Source: an uncultured Corynebacterium sp. (GTDB lineage: Bacteria > Actinomycetota > Actinomycetes > Mycobacteriales > Mycobacteriaceae). From it: DNA of 64,000 nucleotides. The translations under genes were made by a program, and so were the position numbers. Positions 26,856-35,048 of this stretch are shown here, in pieces. The stretch spans positions 128,267 through 192,266 of the forward strand of contig CALUCD010000006.1 of assembly GCA_943914465.1 (NCBI GenBank), written 5' to 3'. How positions within the stretch are numbered: the first letter of the stretch is position 1; every line of letters starts with the position of its first letter. The notes beneath the pieces were generated by a model. It was not told the origin of the DNA. It searched no databases and was given only the letters and a program-made list of their open reading frames with translations.

Positions 26856-26929
26856 GCCCCCATAGCCCAATCGGCAGAGGCAGCGGACTTAAAATCCGTT
26901 CAGTGTCGGTTCGAGTCCGACTGGGGGCA
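26856..26929 (+). tRNA. tRNA-Leu(UAA) with short variable loop
   Basis: The acceptor GCCCCCA/TGGGGGC, anticodon stem GCGGA/TCCGT with loop CTTAAAA (anticodon TAA) and T arm GTCGG/CCGAC with loop TTCGAGT form a clean 74-base cloverleaf with discriminator A. The variable region is only five bases, unlike the long extra arm normal for leucine tRNAs. Leucine identity rests on the anticodon and A73. Confidence 0.85.
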
Positions 26930-26954
26930 CAGTGCAATCAGAGTTTTGCGGCAA

Positions 26955-27452
26955 TCACACTTCTGCGAGCCACTCTGCCATCGCGATGGCGGACTGCCGG
27001 GCGTGGTAGACAACCATGCCCAGCTGTGTATCGCGGGCAAACAGCGTCATCACCAGGTGCCCTACCGGTGGGTGCTCGATTTTCGCAAGCGCCATGTATT
27101 CGTCGGCGGGGCGTGACACGGTCACAATCGCTGGTTGGGAGGTGTCATCGGTCGCCGGCTCAAGCACGTCCCCCTGTGCCTCCGCCACGCCCAGCATTGA
27201 AGAGCTCAGCGCGGTGATTTCTGATGCCACGAGTGAGTCGGGCAGCCCAAGTGAACACACGTGTAGGCCATCGCCGGTACCCAATGCTACGGCGTACAAA
27301 CCTGGGACGCTGTGTCGCATCCGGGCCATTGCCGGCAGAATTGCAGCCGCCAAATCGTTGGTGGCGAAATCTTGGCCGCGCACCCGACGGTGACGCCCGA
27401 TTTCTACCTTCCAGTCGTAGTCTTCCTGCAGTATCTCTTTCGGTACGTTCAT
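26955..27452 (-). CDS. Roadblock/LC7-like protein, partner of the adjacent GTPase
   Basis: The 165-residue protein has no signal or membrane segment. Its central part (MRHSVPGLYAVALGTGDGLH, LPDSLVASEITALSSSMLG, VGHLVMTLFARDTQLGMVVY) reads like the alternating strand-helix pattern of roadblock/LC7 proteins, which bind small GTPases. Its ATG overlaps the end of the GTPase gene by four bases, which strongly links the two. In actinobacterial conservons a CvnB-type roadblock protein accompanies a CvnD GTPase. Fold assignment is moderate. Confidence 0.6.
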   Translation of the reverse strand: MNVPKEILQEDYDWKVEIGRHRRVRGQDFATNDLAAAILPAMARMRHSVPGLYAVALGTGDGLHVCSLGLPDSLVASEITALSSSMLGVAEAQGDVLEPATDDTSQPAIVTVSRPADEYMALAKIEHPPVGHLVMTLFARDTQLGMVVYHARQSAIAMAEWLAEV

Positions 27453-28099
27453 CGGTATTCTTCCACTCGTTTCAGCGCGATCTCGGCGATGGCCGCCACG
27501 TCATACAAATTTCGTGGATCAGTCATTTGCACTGGAATATCCCCGTGGCCACGAACCTCCAACAGATGCTTGATCCTTGGTACCGGATCCTCCTGGTCTG
27601 GAGCCAAGAAATTCACCCCAATGGCGGTTCGGTGTAGCGCCCTTTTTTCCCCCAACATGCTAACCCATTCTTCTACCTGATCTGTGAGCAGATGCTCATA
27701 TCCGAACATCATAAGAACAAGTCCGGCTTCCGGGTTGAGCGCGGGGGTTCGTGATGAATCGAAGCGATCTTGACCTGCCGTTCCGTAGAGCGCTACGCGG
27801 CTGCCGTCTGCGCGTTCCCAAACCCCTATCTCAATGCCGACGGTGGTAGTCTCTTTACCTCCGACCACGAAATCGTTCATGGTCGAGGCTCGTACTTCAG
27901 AGCCGATCGTCCTAGAGGTGGACAGCGTGCGTACTGCCGTGGTTTTGCCGACTCCGACTGGGCCTACGAAGACCACTTCGGCGTCGGAGTGAGCGCCGAT
28001 AATCGCATCGTCAGGCATTGCGAGGGCGGGGTCGACATCTGCGGCTGAGCGCTCTTCCAGTTTGCCGTGCCGCGGAGCATGCCGAGCATCGAAATTCAT
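27449..28099 (-). CDS. Small GTPase-like protein (CvnD/MglA related)
   Basis: The 216-residue protein has a P-loop VFVGPVGVGKTTAVRTLS near residue 45, a switch-II-like LYGTAGQDRFDSSR near residue 105, and GLVLMMFGYEHLLTDQVEEW. These match the bacterial CvnD/MglA-like small GTPases. The NKxD base-recognition motif is not evident: the corresponding strand reads GVNFLAPDQED. About 40 polar residues precede the P-loop. It is divergent from another roadblock gene at 28242 across an AT-rich intergenic region. Confidence 0.8.
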   Translation of the reverse strand: MNFDARHAPRHGKLEERSAADVDPALAMPDDAIIGAHSDAEVVFVGPVGVGKTTAVRTLSTSRTIGSEVRASTMNDFVVGGKETTTVGIEIGVWERADGSRVALYGTAGQDRFDSSRTPALNPEAGLVLMMFGYEHLLTDQVEEWVSMLGEKRALHRTAIGVNFLAPDQEDPVPRIKHLLEVRGHGDIPVQMTDPRNLYDVAAIAEIALKRVEEYR

Positions 28100-28241
28100 A
28101 TCAATCTCTCCGGTTTCTGCCAGGGATTTTTACAGCAATGTTGAACTAATTTTAAAAGAAAGTTACTCTCTATCTGTCTCGTTTGGAAAATCCCCCCCAA
28201 ATCGACGATGATTGTCTACGGGTAGATACGAAAGGAACCCC
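28100..28241. promoter_or_regulatory. Divergent promoter region of the GTPase/roadblock module
   Basis: This 142-base region is much richer in A and T than its surroundings. A TAGATA box at 28223-28228 could be the -10 element for the rightward gene. No clear palindrome is seen. Confidence 0.35.
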
Positions 28242-28616
28242 ATGACTCAACAAGATAACCTGAACAACTTCCTCGAGTCCCTCTCGGCGGATCTGAACGG
28301 CTTCATCGGCGCATCTATTGTCGATCTTGACACCGGTATGTCGCTCGCATCAATCTCCAAGTACCCGGACTTCGACCTTGACGTCGCAGCCGCTTACAAC
28401 TCCGAGATGGTCAAGGCGAAGTTCAAGACCATGGAGGCCCTCGGCATCAGCGGCGGGCTCGAGGATATGTTGCTGACTCTGACCGATCAGCTGCACCTGA
28501 TTAAGTTCCTCGATGACAACATGTTCGTCTACCTCGCGGTGACCTCCGCACAGAGCAACCTTGCGTTGATGCGCAAGTCCGTGCTTCTGCGCATCCGCGA
28601 ATACGACCTCGCATGA
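28242..28616 (+). CDS. Roadblock/LC7-like small protein
   Basis: This 124-residue soluble protein opens MTQQDNLNNFLESLSADLNG and contains FIGASIVDLDTGMSLASIS, EDMLLTLTDQLHLIKFLDDN and MFVYLAVTSAQSNLALMRKS. This layout is typical of stand-alone roadblock/LC7 proteins in bacteria, which form dimers that act on MglA- or CvnD-type GTPases. The ATG at 28242 has GAAAGGA upstream. It diverges from the GTPase gene and is followed by an acidic protein gene, probably in one transcript. Confidence 0.72.
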   Translation: MTQQDNLNNFLESLSADLNGFIGASIVDLDTGMSLASISKYPDFDLDVAAAYNSEMVKAKFKTMEALGISGGLEDMLLTLTDQLHLIKFLDDNMFVYLAVTSAQSNLALMRKSVLLRIREYDLA

Positions 28617-28665
28617 AGGCTTGAGGGCGGAGCGCTCCCGATTGATTTCGGAGGGCGCGGGAATC

Positions 28666-28701
28666 GTGATCCACACGAGCCGCACGGCGACACTGCGGTG
28701 A
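28666..28701 (+). other. Possible 11-codon leader ORF overlapping the next start
   Basis: A GTG at 28666, preceded by GGAGGG, opens an 11-codon frame. Its TGA stop (28699-28701) overlaps the GTG start of the next gene in a GTGA arrangement. The downstream gene lacks its own good ribosome site, so coupling is plausible but unproven. Confidence 0.25.
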
Positions 28702-29156
28702 GCGATTCCTGGACTTCCGATGATCGTCCCGATCATCGCGGAGAAAAAGCTGCGCCTGACTCGGGCGCCACCATGGTCGGCCGAAACGACCGGAACGACC
28801 GGGTCAAGGGAGACGCCCGGTTGGAATCGGCTGTGTCCTTGGATTCGCAGATCCCGGTCGACGGTACGGTTGTCGATGACACTGTTGAGGCTGTCATCTA
28901 CACCGAATTGATGCGCGCGTCCGGTGAAGCTCATGCAGTCGACCCGCAGTCAGGATCGGCGGAAGATGACAGTGACCGCGCGGGCGGCTCAGTCGAGGCG
29001 CCCCGCGCGCCGCGTGCGGTCGAAGCGCGAGATGTACGCGGGGTTCAACGCAGCGTTGAGCGCCCGAGCGTTCCACCTGCTGACCACCACCACGACGAGA
29101 ATCCTGGATTCTTCACCTCTCTCGCGCGGTTTCTGGGGTTGTCGAAAGACGACTAG
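28698..29156 (+). CDS. Acidic, mostly disordered protein with a hydrophobic C-terminal helix
   Basis: I do not recognise this 152-residue protein. It is rich in Asp, Glu, Ser, Arg and Val and looks largely disordered. Its exceptions are a short middle segment (VEAVIYTELMRASGEAH) and a C-terminal amphipathic or hydrophobic stretch (NPGFFTSLARFLGLSKDD). The end could dock to a membrane or a partner. It follows the roadblock gene after 81 bases. Codon use in the frame is ordinary for the window. A function with the GTPase/roadblock proteins is inferred only from position. Confidence 0.55.
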   Translation: MSDSWTSDDRPDHRGEKAAPDSGATMVGRNDRNDRVKGDARLESAVSLDSQIPVDGTVVDDTVEAVIYTELMRASGEAHAVDPQSGSAEDDSDRAGGSVEAPRAPRAVEARDVRGVQRSVERPSVPPADHHHDENPGFFTSLARFLGLSKDD

Positions 29157-29335
29157 TGTTTGACCGGTCTCCACCTGAAACTCGCACGCAGGTGACAGGG
29201 TGCTCAGAACAGCGGGGCTCAGTGTTTGGATGTGAGCGTACGGCGGATATTCACCGCAATCACTACTTGACAAACTTTGCACGCAATGCTGTCTGTTTCT
29301 GAAGTACTTGGGGCAAAATAAGGGCGCAGCTGCAT
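29157..29335. other. Convergent gap before crtI, no gene seen
   Basis: This 179-base stretch separates two convergent genes. It holds only a small CACCTG/CAGGTG inverted repeat near 29176-29194 and a TTGACA hexamer near 29266 without a good -10 partner. No strong terminator is visible. Confidence 0.4.
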
Positions 29336-30934
29336 CTACGCCGTATCCCTTCGCGCTAACGGGGTGGCAAGCGCGCTGGGGGAGCGATCCCCGCGCAATC
29401 GCTTGAGCACGTTCTCGGCAGAGATCAGACACATTGGCACGCCGACGCCCGGCACTGTGGTCGCCCCGGCATAGTAGAGGTTTGCCACCTTCTTCGATTT
29501 GTTCTTACCCCGGAAGAACGCCGATTGTCGCAGTGTATGGGCAGGCCCGATAGAGCCGCCCGACCAGGCGTGGTAGCGCTCGGCGAAGTCAGCCGGGCCG
29601 AGGGTGCGCGCCACCACCACTCGCTCACGCAGGTCTGAGATTTTGCACCAGCGTGCAATCTGGTCAATCGCTCCGTCTGCGATTTGCGCCACCGCTGCAG
29701 ACGCTTCTGGGTGATACATATCCCCGTGGCCGAGATGCACGGCCGCAGGAACTGGGACGAGAACAAAGAGGTTTTCGTGGCCTTCGGGCGCAGTTGATGC
29801 ATCGGTTGCAGACGGTTTAGAGATGTAGATCGACCTTGAAGCACGATTCGTTCGGGTTGCGACCGGCCCGTCGAAAACCGCCGCAAAGTCATCGTCCCAT
29901 TCAGCGGAAAACAAAAGATTATGGTGCAGCAGCTGCGGTAATTCACCCTGCACACCGAGCATTACCAATACGGTGCCCAACCCGGGATCGCGCGGCGCGA
30001 AGTATGACTCGTCGTAGGTGCGAAGCGCCTTCGGCAGAAGGGACGTCTCGGTGTGATGCATATCCGCGCACGAGATCACGATGTCAGCCTCGAGCTCTTC
30101 ACCGCTGACTAACTGCACACCGCGTGCCCGCGCGTGCCCTTTCCGGTCGGTGGTGTGGGTGATGGCAGCAACGTCAGCTCCGAGTCGAATCTGGGCACCA
30201 TGCGCGAGGGCGAGGTTGTGAATCGCGCTGATCACCGCCGCAAACCCGCCCTGTGGGTACTGCACTCCCTGCACCAGATCCGTATGACTCATCAGGTGGT
30301 ATAGCGAGGGCGTGCGGGAAGGATGAGAGGACAAAAACACGGCAGGGTACGTCAGCATCTGCCGCAGCCGCGTATCAGCAAACTGCCGGGCTACATACTT
30401 ATCCAGCGGCAACGTTAAAAGCTTCGCTAAATTACGGTAGCGGCCGCGCATTCGCGTATCGACGAATCCTCGCACCCCCTCGAAATTCGTGTACAAAAAC
30501 CGATCTAGCGCCATGGAGTACGTCTCTGCGGCAGAGTCGAGATAGCGTGACAGCACCTCGCCCGCCCCAGCCTCGATTGATTCGTAGAGTGCTTCTGCGT
30601 GTGCCCGGCCAGATGTCACATCGATTGGAGCCTGCCCTTCAGGAAACAATCGGTAGGCAGGTGTCAGCTGCTTCAGGTCCAGTAGTTCTTCAGTGCGTTT
30701 CCCAAACAACGCGAAGAAGTGGTCGAACGCGTCGGGCATGAGATACCACGAAGGGCCAGTGTCGAACCGAAACCCGTCAACGCGGTATTCGTCTGCCCGC
30801 CCCCCGATTTCGTTCAGACGCTCAACCACGGTGACCTCGTAGCCGTCGCGCGACAATAACGCCGCCGTGGCAAGGCCAGCGACCCCGGCGCCGATCACAA
30901 TCGCTGTTTGATCGCGAGCTGCCTTAGTGGTCAT
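29336..30934 (-). CDS. crtI: CrtI-type phytoene desaturase
   Basis: This 532-residue FAD-dependent desaturase introduces double bases into phytoene to make coloured carotenes. It has the N-terminal dinucleotide fold VIGAGVAGLATAALLSRDG, RFDTGPSWYLMPDAFDHFF, and the C-terminal carotenoid-desaturase signature NLYYAGATTVPGVGVPMCL. How many double bonds it adds cannot be read from sequence. Its ATG overlaps the end of crtB by 11 bases. No crtE, cyclase or elongase gene lies beside it. Confidence 0.92.
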   Translation of the reverse strand: MTTKAARDQTAIVIGAGVAGLATAALLSRDGYEVTVVERLNEIGGRADEYRVDGFRFDTGPSWYLMPDAFDHFFALFGKRTEELLDLKQLTPAYRLFPEGQAPIDVTSGRAHAEALYESIEAGAGEVLSRYLDSAAETYSMALDRFLYTNFEGVRGFVDTRMRGRYRNLAKLLTLPLDKYVARQFADTRLRQMLTYPAVFLSSHPSRTPSLYHLMSHTDLVQGVQYPQGGFAAVISAIHNLALAHGAQIRLGADVAAITHTTDRKGHARARGVQLVSGEELEADIVISCADMHHTETSLLPKALRTYDESYFAPRDPGLGTVLVMLGVQGELPQLLHHNLLFSAEWDDDFAAVFDGPVATRTNRASRSIYISKPSATDASTAPEGHENLFVLVPVPAAVHLGHGDMYHPEASAAVAQIADGAIDQIARWCKISDLRERVVVARTLGPADFAERYHAWSGGSIGPAHTLRQSAFFRGKNKSKKVANLYYAGATTVPGVGVPMCLISAENVLKRLRGDRSPSALATPLARRDTA

Positions 30935-31838
30935 AGCTGCCTTTCCGTGCCATCGCGCGGGCAGTGACGGCGAGTTTGCGTCTGGTGGGGACGCTGATGC
31001 GAGTTGTGGCCAACTGATCAGCGGGAGTGCGTTCGAGCACGTCCGTCAGCTCCCTGAAGAGCGCTTCTGCAGCCGTAACACCTCGTCGTGCAGAAGCAGG
31101 CAGCAGTGGGATAGCGTGCTGGGCGAGATGAAGATCGGCGCGGATGTCGGTGATGAGGGTGGCTTTCGCGGCGTCGTCAAGCGTGATGCCCGCAGCCTGC
31201 GGAAAATACGTGCGACCGAGCACATCGCGGTCTTCACCGTAATCACGAAGGAAGTTGATTTTTTGAAATGCCGAGCCCAACGCGCGCGCTCCCTCATCGA
31301 GTCGTTCGCGCGTGGTGGTGGTCAACTGCGCGGCGGCGGGGTCATTTGCCACAAACACGCTCACACACATCAGCCCGATGACCTCAGCGGAGCCGTAGAC
31401 GTACTCGGAGAACTCTTGGGGTGAGTAGCTGTGTTGTGCTGCGGCGTCGCGGCGCATCGAGGCGAAAAACGCTCGCACATGCTCGGGGCTGAACCCGCAG
31501 CGGCGAGCGCTCGCCGCGTACGCGTGCAGTACTGGATCGGTATGGAAGCGCACTGCTGGCGCGGCAAGCACGGCAGCCTCGTAGGCATCGAGCGCGGTGG
31601 AGGGATCCACGTCGGCGGCCATAGCAGTCCCATCAACGATTTCGTCGGCGATACGCACCATGGCATAGAGGTTGCGGATATCGCGCTTGGTGCTTCCAGT
31701 GAGCAGGCGCGTCGCGAGGGTAAAGCTGGTGGAGTAATTGGCAATGACCTGCGCTGCGGCGCGGTCACACATCGTGTCGTAGCGGGTTAAGTACTCGACG
31801 GGTGGATTAGCCGGCATATGCGCCCGTTCGTTGTGCAC
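30924..31838 (-). CDS. crtB: CrtB-type phytoene synthase
   Basis: Phytoene synthase condenses two geranylgeranyl diphosphates. The 304-residue protein has the Asp-rich motifs VRIADEIVDG and, later, FLRDYGEDRDVLGRTYFP, plus FSEYVYGSAEVIGLMCV. GTG 31838 is nine bases after the photolyase stop; an ATG at 31817 would remove seven residues and is also possible. It lies between phr and crtI in one run of genes. Confidence 0.92.
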   Translation of the reverse strand: MHNERAHMPANPPVEYLTRYDTMCDRAAAQVIANYSTSFTLATRLLTGSTKRDIRNLYAMVRIADEIVDGTAMAADVDPSTALDAYEAAVLAAPAVRFHTDPVLHAYAASARRCGFSPEHVRAFFASMRRDAAAQHSYSPQEFSEYVYGSAEVIGLMCVSVFVANDPAAAQLTTTTRERLDEGARALGSAFQKINFLRDYGEDRDVLGRTYFPQAAGITLDDAAKATLITDIRADLHLAQHAIPLLPASARRGVTAAEALFRELTDVLERTPADQLATTRISVPTRRKLAVTARAMARKGSYDH

Positions 31839-31847
31839 TCACCTGGC

Positions 31848-33326
31848 CTAGCTTTCACCGCTGAGCGCCAGCGTGCAACTAGCGAACTCAGCGGGTCTGC
31901 TGGTCCGCGCTTGCGACCGTGTCGCCTCGTACGCGGCCAGTGCGCGTTTGCGGGATGCTTTGATGTCTACCATCGGCTCCGGATACATCGGAGTGAGCGC
32001 CTCGGGAACCCAGCGGCTGATGTAGCGACCATCGGGGTCGAACCTCTCCTGCTGCAGCACCGGGTTGAAGATGCGGAAGTAGGGGGCAGCATCATCACCT
32101 GATCCTGCGACCCATTGCCAGTTGAATGGGTTGGATGCCGGGTCAGCATCTACCAGTGTGTCCCAGAACCATTCCTCTCCATGGCGCCAGTGGATGCCTA
32201 GGTTTTTGGTCAGCCACGACCCGGTGACCATGCGTACCCGGTTGTGCATTGTGCCCGTGTGCCACAGCTCACGCATCCCCGCATCCACCAGAGGAACACC
32301 AGTTTCCCCACGTTGCCACTGTGACAACTGGCCAAGGTGCTCGGCGTGTTCATCCAAGCCTTCATGAGCAAACGCGTGCGCATCACAACCCGGCACAGCC
32401 TTGTCAGTCCATGCCCAATCGAAGTGATCAAAGGACGAGCGGACGTTGCGGGTGGCCAGATCTGGCACGTGGTAATAGCGGTGCCAGGCGAAATCGCGCC
32501 ACACCAGCTGGCGCAGAAACGCCCACGCATGGGCAGCCGCAGATGGGTGGTGCTCTGCCAGCGCGGATGTTTCCGCCCAAACGTAGCCTGGCGATAGCTC
32601 GCCGAAGCGCAGGTGCGCGCTCAATCCCGAAGTGGAGGCGCCAGAGAGATCATCGTTGTCGTAGGCACCGCCGTCGATAAGGTGATCGAGAAAATCGTGG
32701 AAGCGCTGCAGCCCCGCATCTTCACCAGGGCTGTTGTGCTTCGCCAGCGTATCCGCCGCCCAAAACGGCTCCGGTGCATCCAGCTGAGCCCACCCCGGCA
32801 CGCCCGTGAGCGTGGCCAACTCCGTGGTCACTCGCTGCACATCCACATCGGCGGGCGTGAACTCAGGAACCGGGAGCGGACGCGGCGGCGCAGCTTCCAG
32901 CTGGGCATGCATCGCCTTGAAAAACGGCGTGAACACCTTGAATGGTGTGCCACTCGCCGTTTCTACATCCCACGGTTCAGCGAGTAAGAACCCCGGATGA
33001 GACACCGCGCTCGTGGCGTCTTTGACCGCGGCATCGACGCCGGTGAGGTGGTAGCGGCGGTTCCACGTCACCTGTGCGCCAAGCACGCGTGCTACACGCG
33101 GGACCACCTTTCGCGGATCACCGGTGACACGAAGAAGCGGGAGCTTCCCGCTTAACGACGCCTCACTGCGCGTCCTCCACCACCTCGCCGCCGCGCCGAT
33201 CGGACGGCCCACCGTCTCATCCACGCACAACCCGATCACCGGTCCGCGTTGGGCCGCCCAGGTCAGCGCAGCGTTATCGGTCAACCGGAGATCATCTCGA
33301 AACCACACTACAACCGGGTTCGACAT
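31848..33326 (-). CDS. phr: Deoxyribodipyrimidine photolyase (cryptochrome/photolyase family)
   Basis: The 492-residue flavoprotein would repair cyclobutane pyrimidine dimers using light. It begins VVWFRDDLRLTDNAALTWA (antenna domain) and has the FAD-binding C-terminal half with LSAHLRFGELSPGYVW, FLRQLVWRDFAWHRYYH, DAGMRELWHTGTMHNRVRM and the GIHWRHGEEWFWDTLVDAD region. These fit CPD photolyases. Its ATG at 33326 overlaps the TGA of the upstream binding-protein gene. The link to carotenoid genes is common in light-responsive clusters. Confidence 0.93.
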   Translation of the reverse strand: MSNPVVVWFRDDLRLTDNAALTWAAQRGPVIGLCVDETVGRPIGAAARWWRTRSEASLSGKLPLLRVTGDPRKVVPRVARVLGAQVTWNRRYHLTGVDAAVKDATSAVSHPGFLLAEPWDVETASGTPFKVFTPFFKAMHAQLEAAPPRPLPVPEFTPADVDVQRVTTELATLTGVPGWAQLDAPEPFWAADTLAKHNSPGEDAGLQRFHDFLDHLIDGGAYDNDDLSGASTSGLSAHLRFGELSPGYVWAETSALAEHHPSAAAHAWAFLRQLVWRDFAWHRYYHVPDLATRNVRSSFDHFDWAWTDKAVPGCDAHAFAHEGLDEHAEHLGQLSQWQRGETGVPLVDAGMRELWHTGTMHNRVRMVTGSWLTKNLGIHWRHGEEWFWDTLVDADPASNPFNWQWVAGSGDDAAPYFRIFNPVLQQERFDPDGRYISRWVPEALTPMYPEPMVDIKASRKRALAAYEATRSQARTSRPAEFASCTLALSGES

Positions 33327-34324
33327 CACGGAACCGTCTGACCGCGCTCACCGCGCTCGGCGAGGTAATCCTCGGCGATTTGTTGCGGCTCTGCGCGCTC
33401 CGGCCCGACGTTGCGCAGGTTCATCGCGACTAAATCGTCGGTTGTGAGTGTGGCGTTGATGTCATTGATCACGTCGAGGGCACCACTTGGCAAAGCGCTG
33501 GCACGGTAGAGCGGAACAACGTTTTGGGCGGGGATGAGCCCTTCCGGGTCCTCAAGTATGACAAGGTCTGCCTGGTCGCCGTTGCTGAGCAGTGCGGGCG
33601 ACGTGGTGTAGATGTTGGCCACGTTCGCATCGCCTTCCACCAAGGCCGCTACCGTCAACGGCCCGCCGCCGTCGGAGATTGGGGTGAGCGTGATCTTTCC
33701 CGCATCAACGCCATACGCCTCGCTCAGCCCTTCCGGACCATACGGGCGTTCAGCGAATTCCGGGGGAGCGGCGATGGTGATGGCATCAAGGTTGCTGAGG
33801 TCACCAATACTTACCAAATTGTGCTGCTGTGCCACCTCCCGAGTCACCCGGTACGCATCCTTCGACTCCGCGCGCGCAAACTCCCCGACCTTGAGACCAT
33901 CGGGGAGGTTACGATCCAGCGTTTGGCGCACGCCCTCCTCAGTAGTTCCGGCTGGGAGTTCACCAACGAACTGCGCGAGGTTGCCTGCATACTCCGGCAC
34001 CACGGTCACCGACCCTTCTTCAAGCGCGGTGACATACACCTCGCGCGCACCGATGCCCGAGGTTACTTCGACATTAAAGCCGTTTTCCCGCAAAGCTTCG
34101 GCCCAGAGCTGCCCAATGATTTCTGATTCGGGAAAATTCGCCGTCCCAATGATCACGGTTTCAGCGCCGCTCACAGCGTCATTGTCTGCCGTGGTTTTCC
34201 CGGTCTGTTGCGTGCCGGTGTTCGCGGTTGGGTCGGTGGAGGTGCAGCCCGCGAGCAAGGTGGGTACGGCCAGCGCGGCGAAACTGAGTCGCAGGGAACG
34301 GGTGTTGAGGCGCAGGAAAGTCAT
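33326..34324 (-). CDS. Glycine betaine/choline-type ABC substrate-binding lipoprotein (OpuCC/ProX-like)
   Basis: The 332-residue protein has a lipoprotein signal with lipobox LLAGC near residue 24. It contains an OpuAC-type binding domain: VIIGTANFPESEIIGQLWAE, IGAREVYVTALEEGSVTVVP, EYAGNLAQFVG and NIYTTSPALLSNGDQADLVI. It would capture compatible solutes outside the cell. The chosen ATG at 34324 begins a proper signal peptide although its ribosome site is weak. It belongs with the permeases and ATPase just upstream. Confidence 0.88.
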   Translation of the reverse strand: MTFLRLNTRSLRLSFAALAVPTLLAGCTSTDPTANTGTQQTGKTTADNDAVSGAETVIIGTANFPESEIIGQLWAEALRENGFNVEVTSGIGAREVYVTALEEGSVTVVPEYAGNLAQFVGELPAGTTEEGVRQTLDRNLPDGLKVGEFARAESKDAYRVTREVAQQHNLVSIGDLSNLDAITIAAPPEFAERPYGPEGLSEAYGVDAGKITLTPISDGGGPLTVAALVEGDANVANIYTTSPALLSNGDQADLVILEDPEGLIPAQNVVPLYRASALPSGALDVINDINATLTTDDLVAMNLRNVGPERAEPQQIAEDYLAERGERGQTVP

Positions 34325-34355
34325 ATTGTCCGACTGTAGACCGTAAGCCCGGGTC

Positions 34356-35048
34356 TCAGTGTTCACGTGCGCCTGGGGCCAGACGTGCACGCTTGTTCGC
34401 CATACGTTGCGCTGTAGCTAACAGCAGGTCAACCAGAAGAGCTAACGCAGTCACAGCGAGAGCACCCGCGACCATCTGCGGGTAATCCTGCACGGCGAGA
34501 CCGTCGATTAAGTACCGCCCTAAACCCCCAAGGCCGATGAACGCGACCACCGTTGCAGTTGCCAGCACCTGGATGACGCACGACCTGAAACCGCCGATGA
34601 TCGCCGGGGCGGCGAGTGGCAACTCCACTCGTGTGAGGATCTGCGCTTCGGTGAACCCAACCGCCCGCGCGGAATGGACCACGTCTGTGTCAATTGCGGC
34701 AAAACCTGCCACGATGCCAGCCAAAAGTGGCGCGACGGCCAGCAGTACCAACGTGCACGTAGCGGGAATGAGCGGGAGCGTCACCCCATGCGGCAGCGCG
34801 ATGGCAAAGAAGGTGAGCATGCCCAGAGCAGGCAATGCACGCATCGCTCCAGCCGCGCCGAGTATGAATGACGTGCCCTTCCGCCGGTGGCCGATCAAAA
34901 CCCCAACCGGCACAGCAAAAAGCCCCGCTATCAGCACCGCAAGCCCGGTGTATCCAACATGTTGAGCAACTCGCACAGCGAACCCGTTCGGGCCTGCCCA
35001 ATTCTCCAAGGAGGCGAGGTAGGAAAGCGCTTGGAGAACAAACTCCAC
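34356..35048 (-). CDS. Osmoprotectant ABC transporter permease (OpuCD-like)
   Basis: The 230-residue membrane protein has about six hydrophobic segments and the binding-protein-dependent permease loop (GFTEAQILTRVELPLAAPAI), followed by VQVLATATVVAFIGLGGLG-like sequence typical of glycine betaine permeases. It starts at GTG 35048 immediately beside the stop of the first permease. The two permeases differ enough to be heterodimer partners. Confidence 0.87.
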   Translation of the reverse strand: MEFVLQALSYLASLENWAGPNGFAVRVAQHVGYTGLAVLIAGLFAVPVGVLIGHRRKGTSFILGAAGAMRALPALGMLTFFAIALPHGVTLPLIPATCTLVLLAVAPLLAGIVAGFAAIDTDVVHSARAVGFTEAQILTRVELPLAAPAIIGGFRSCVIQVLATATVVAFIGLGGLGRYLIDGLAVQDYPQMVAGALAVTALALLVDLLLATAQRMANKRARLAPGAREH

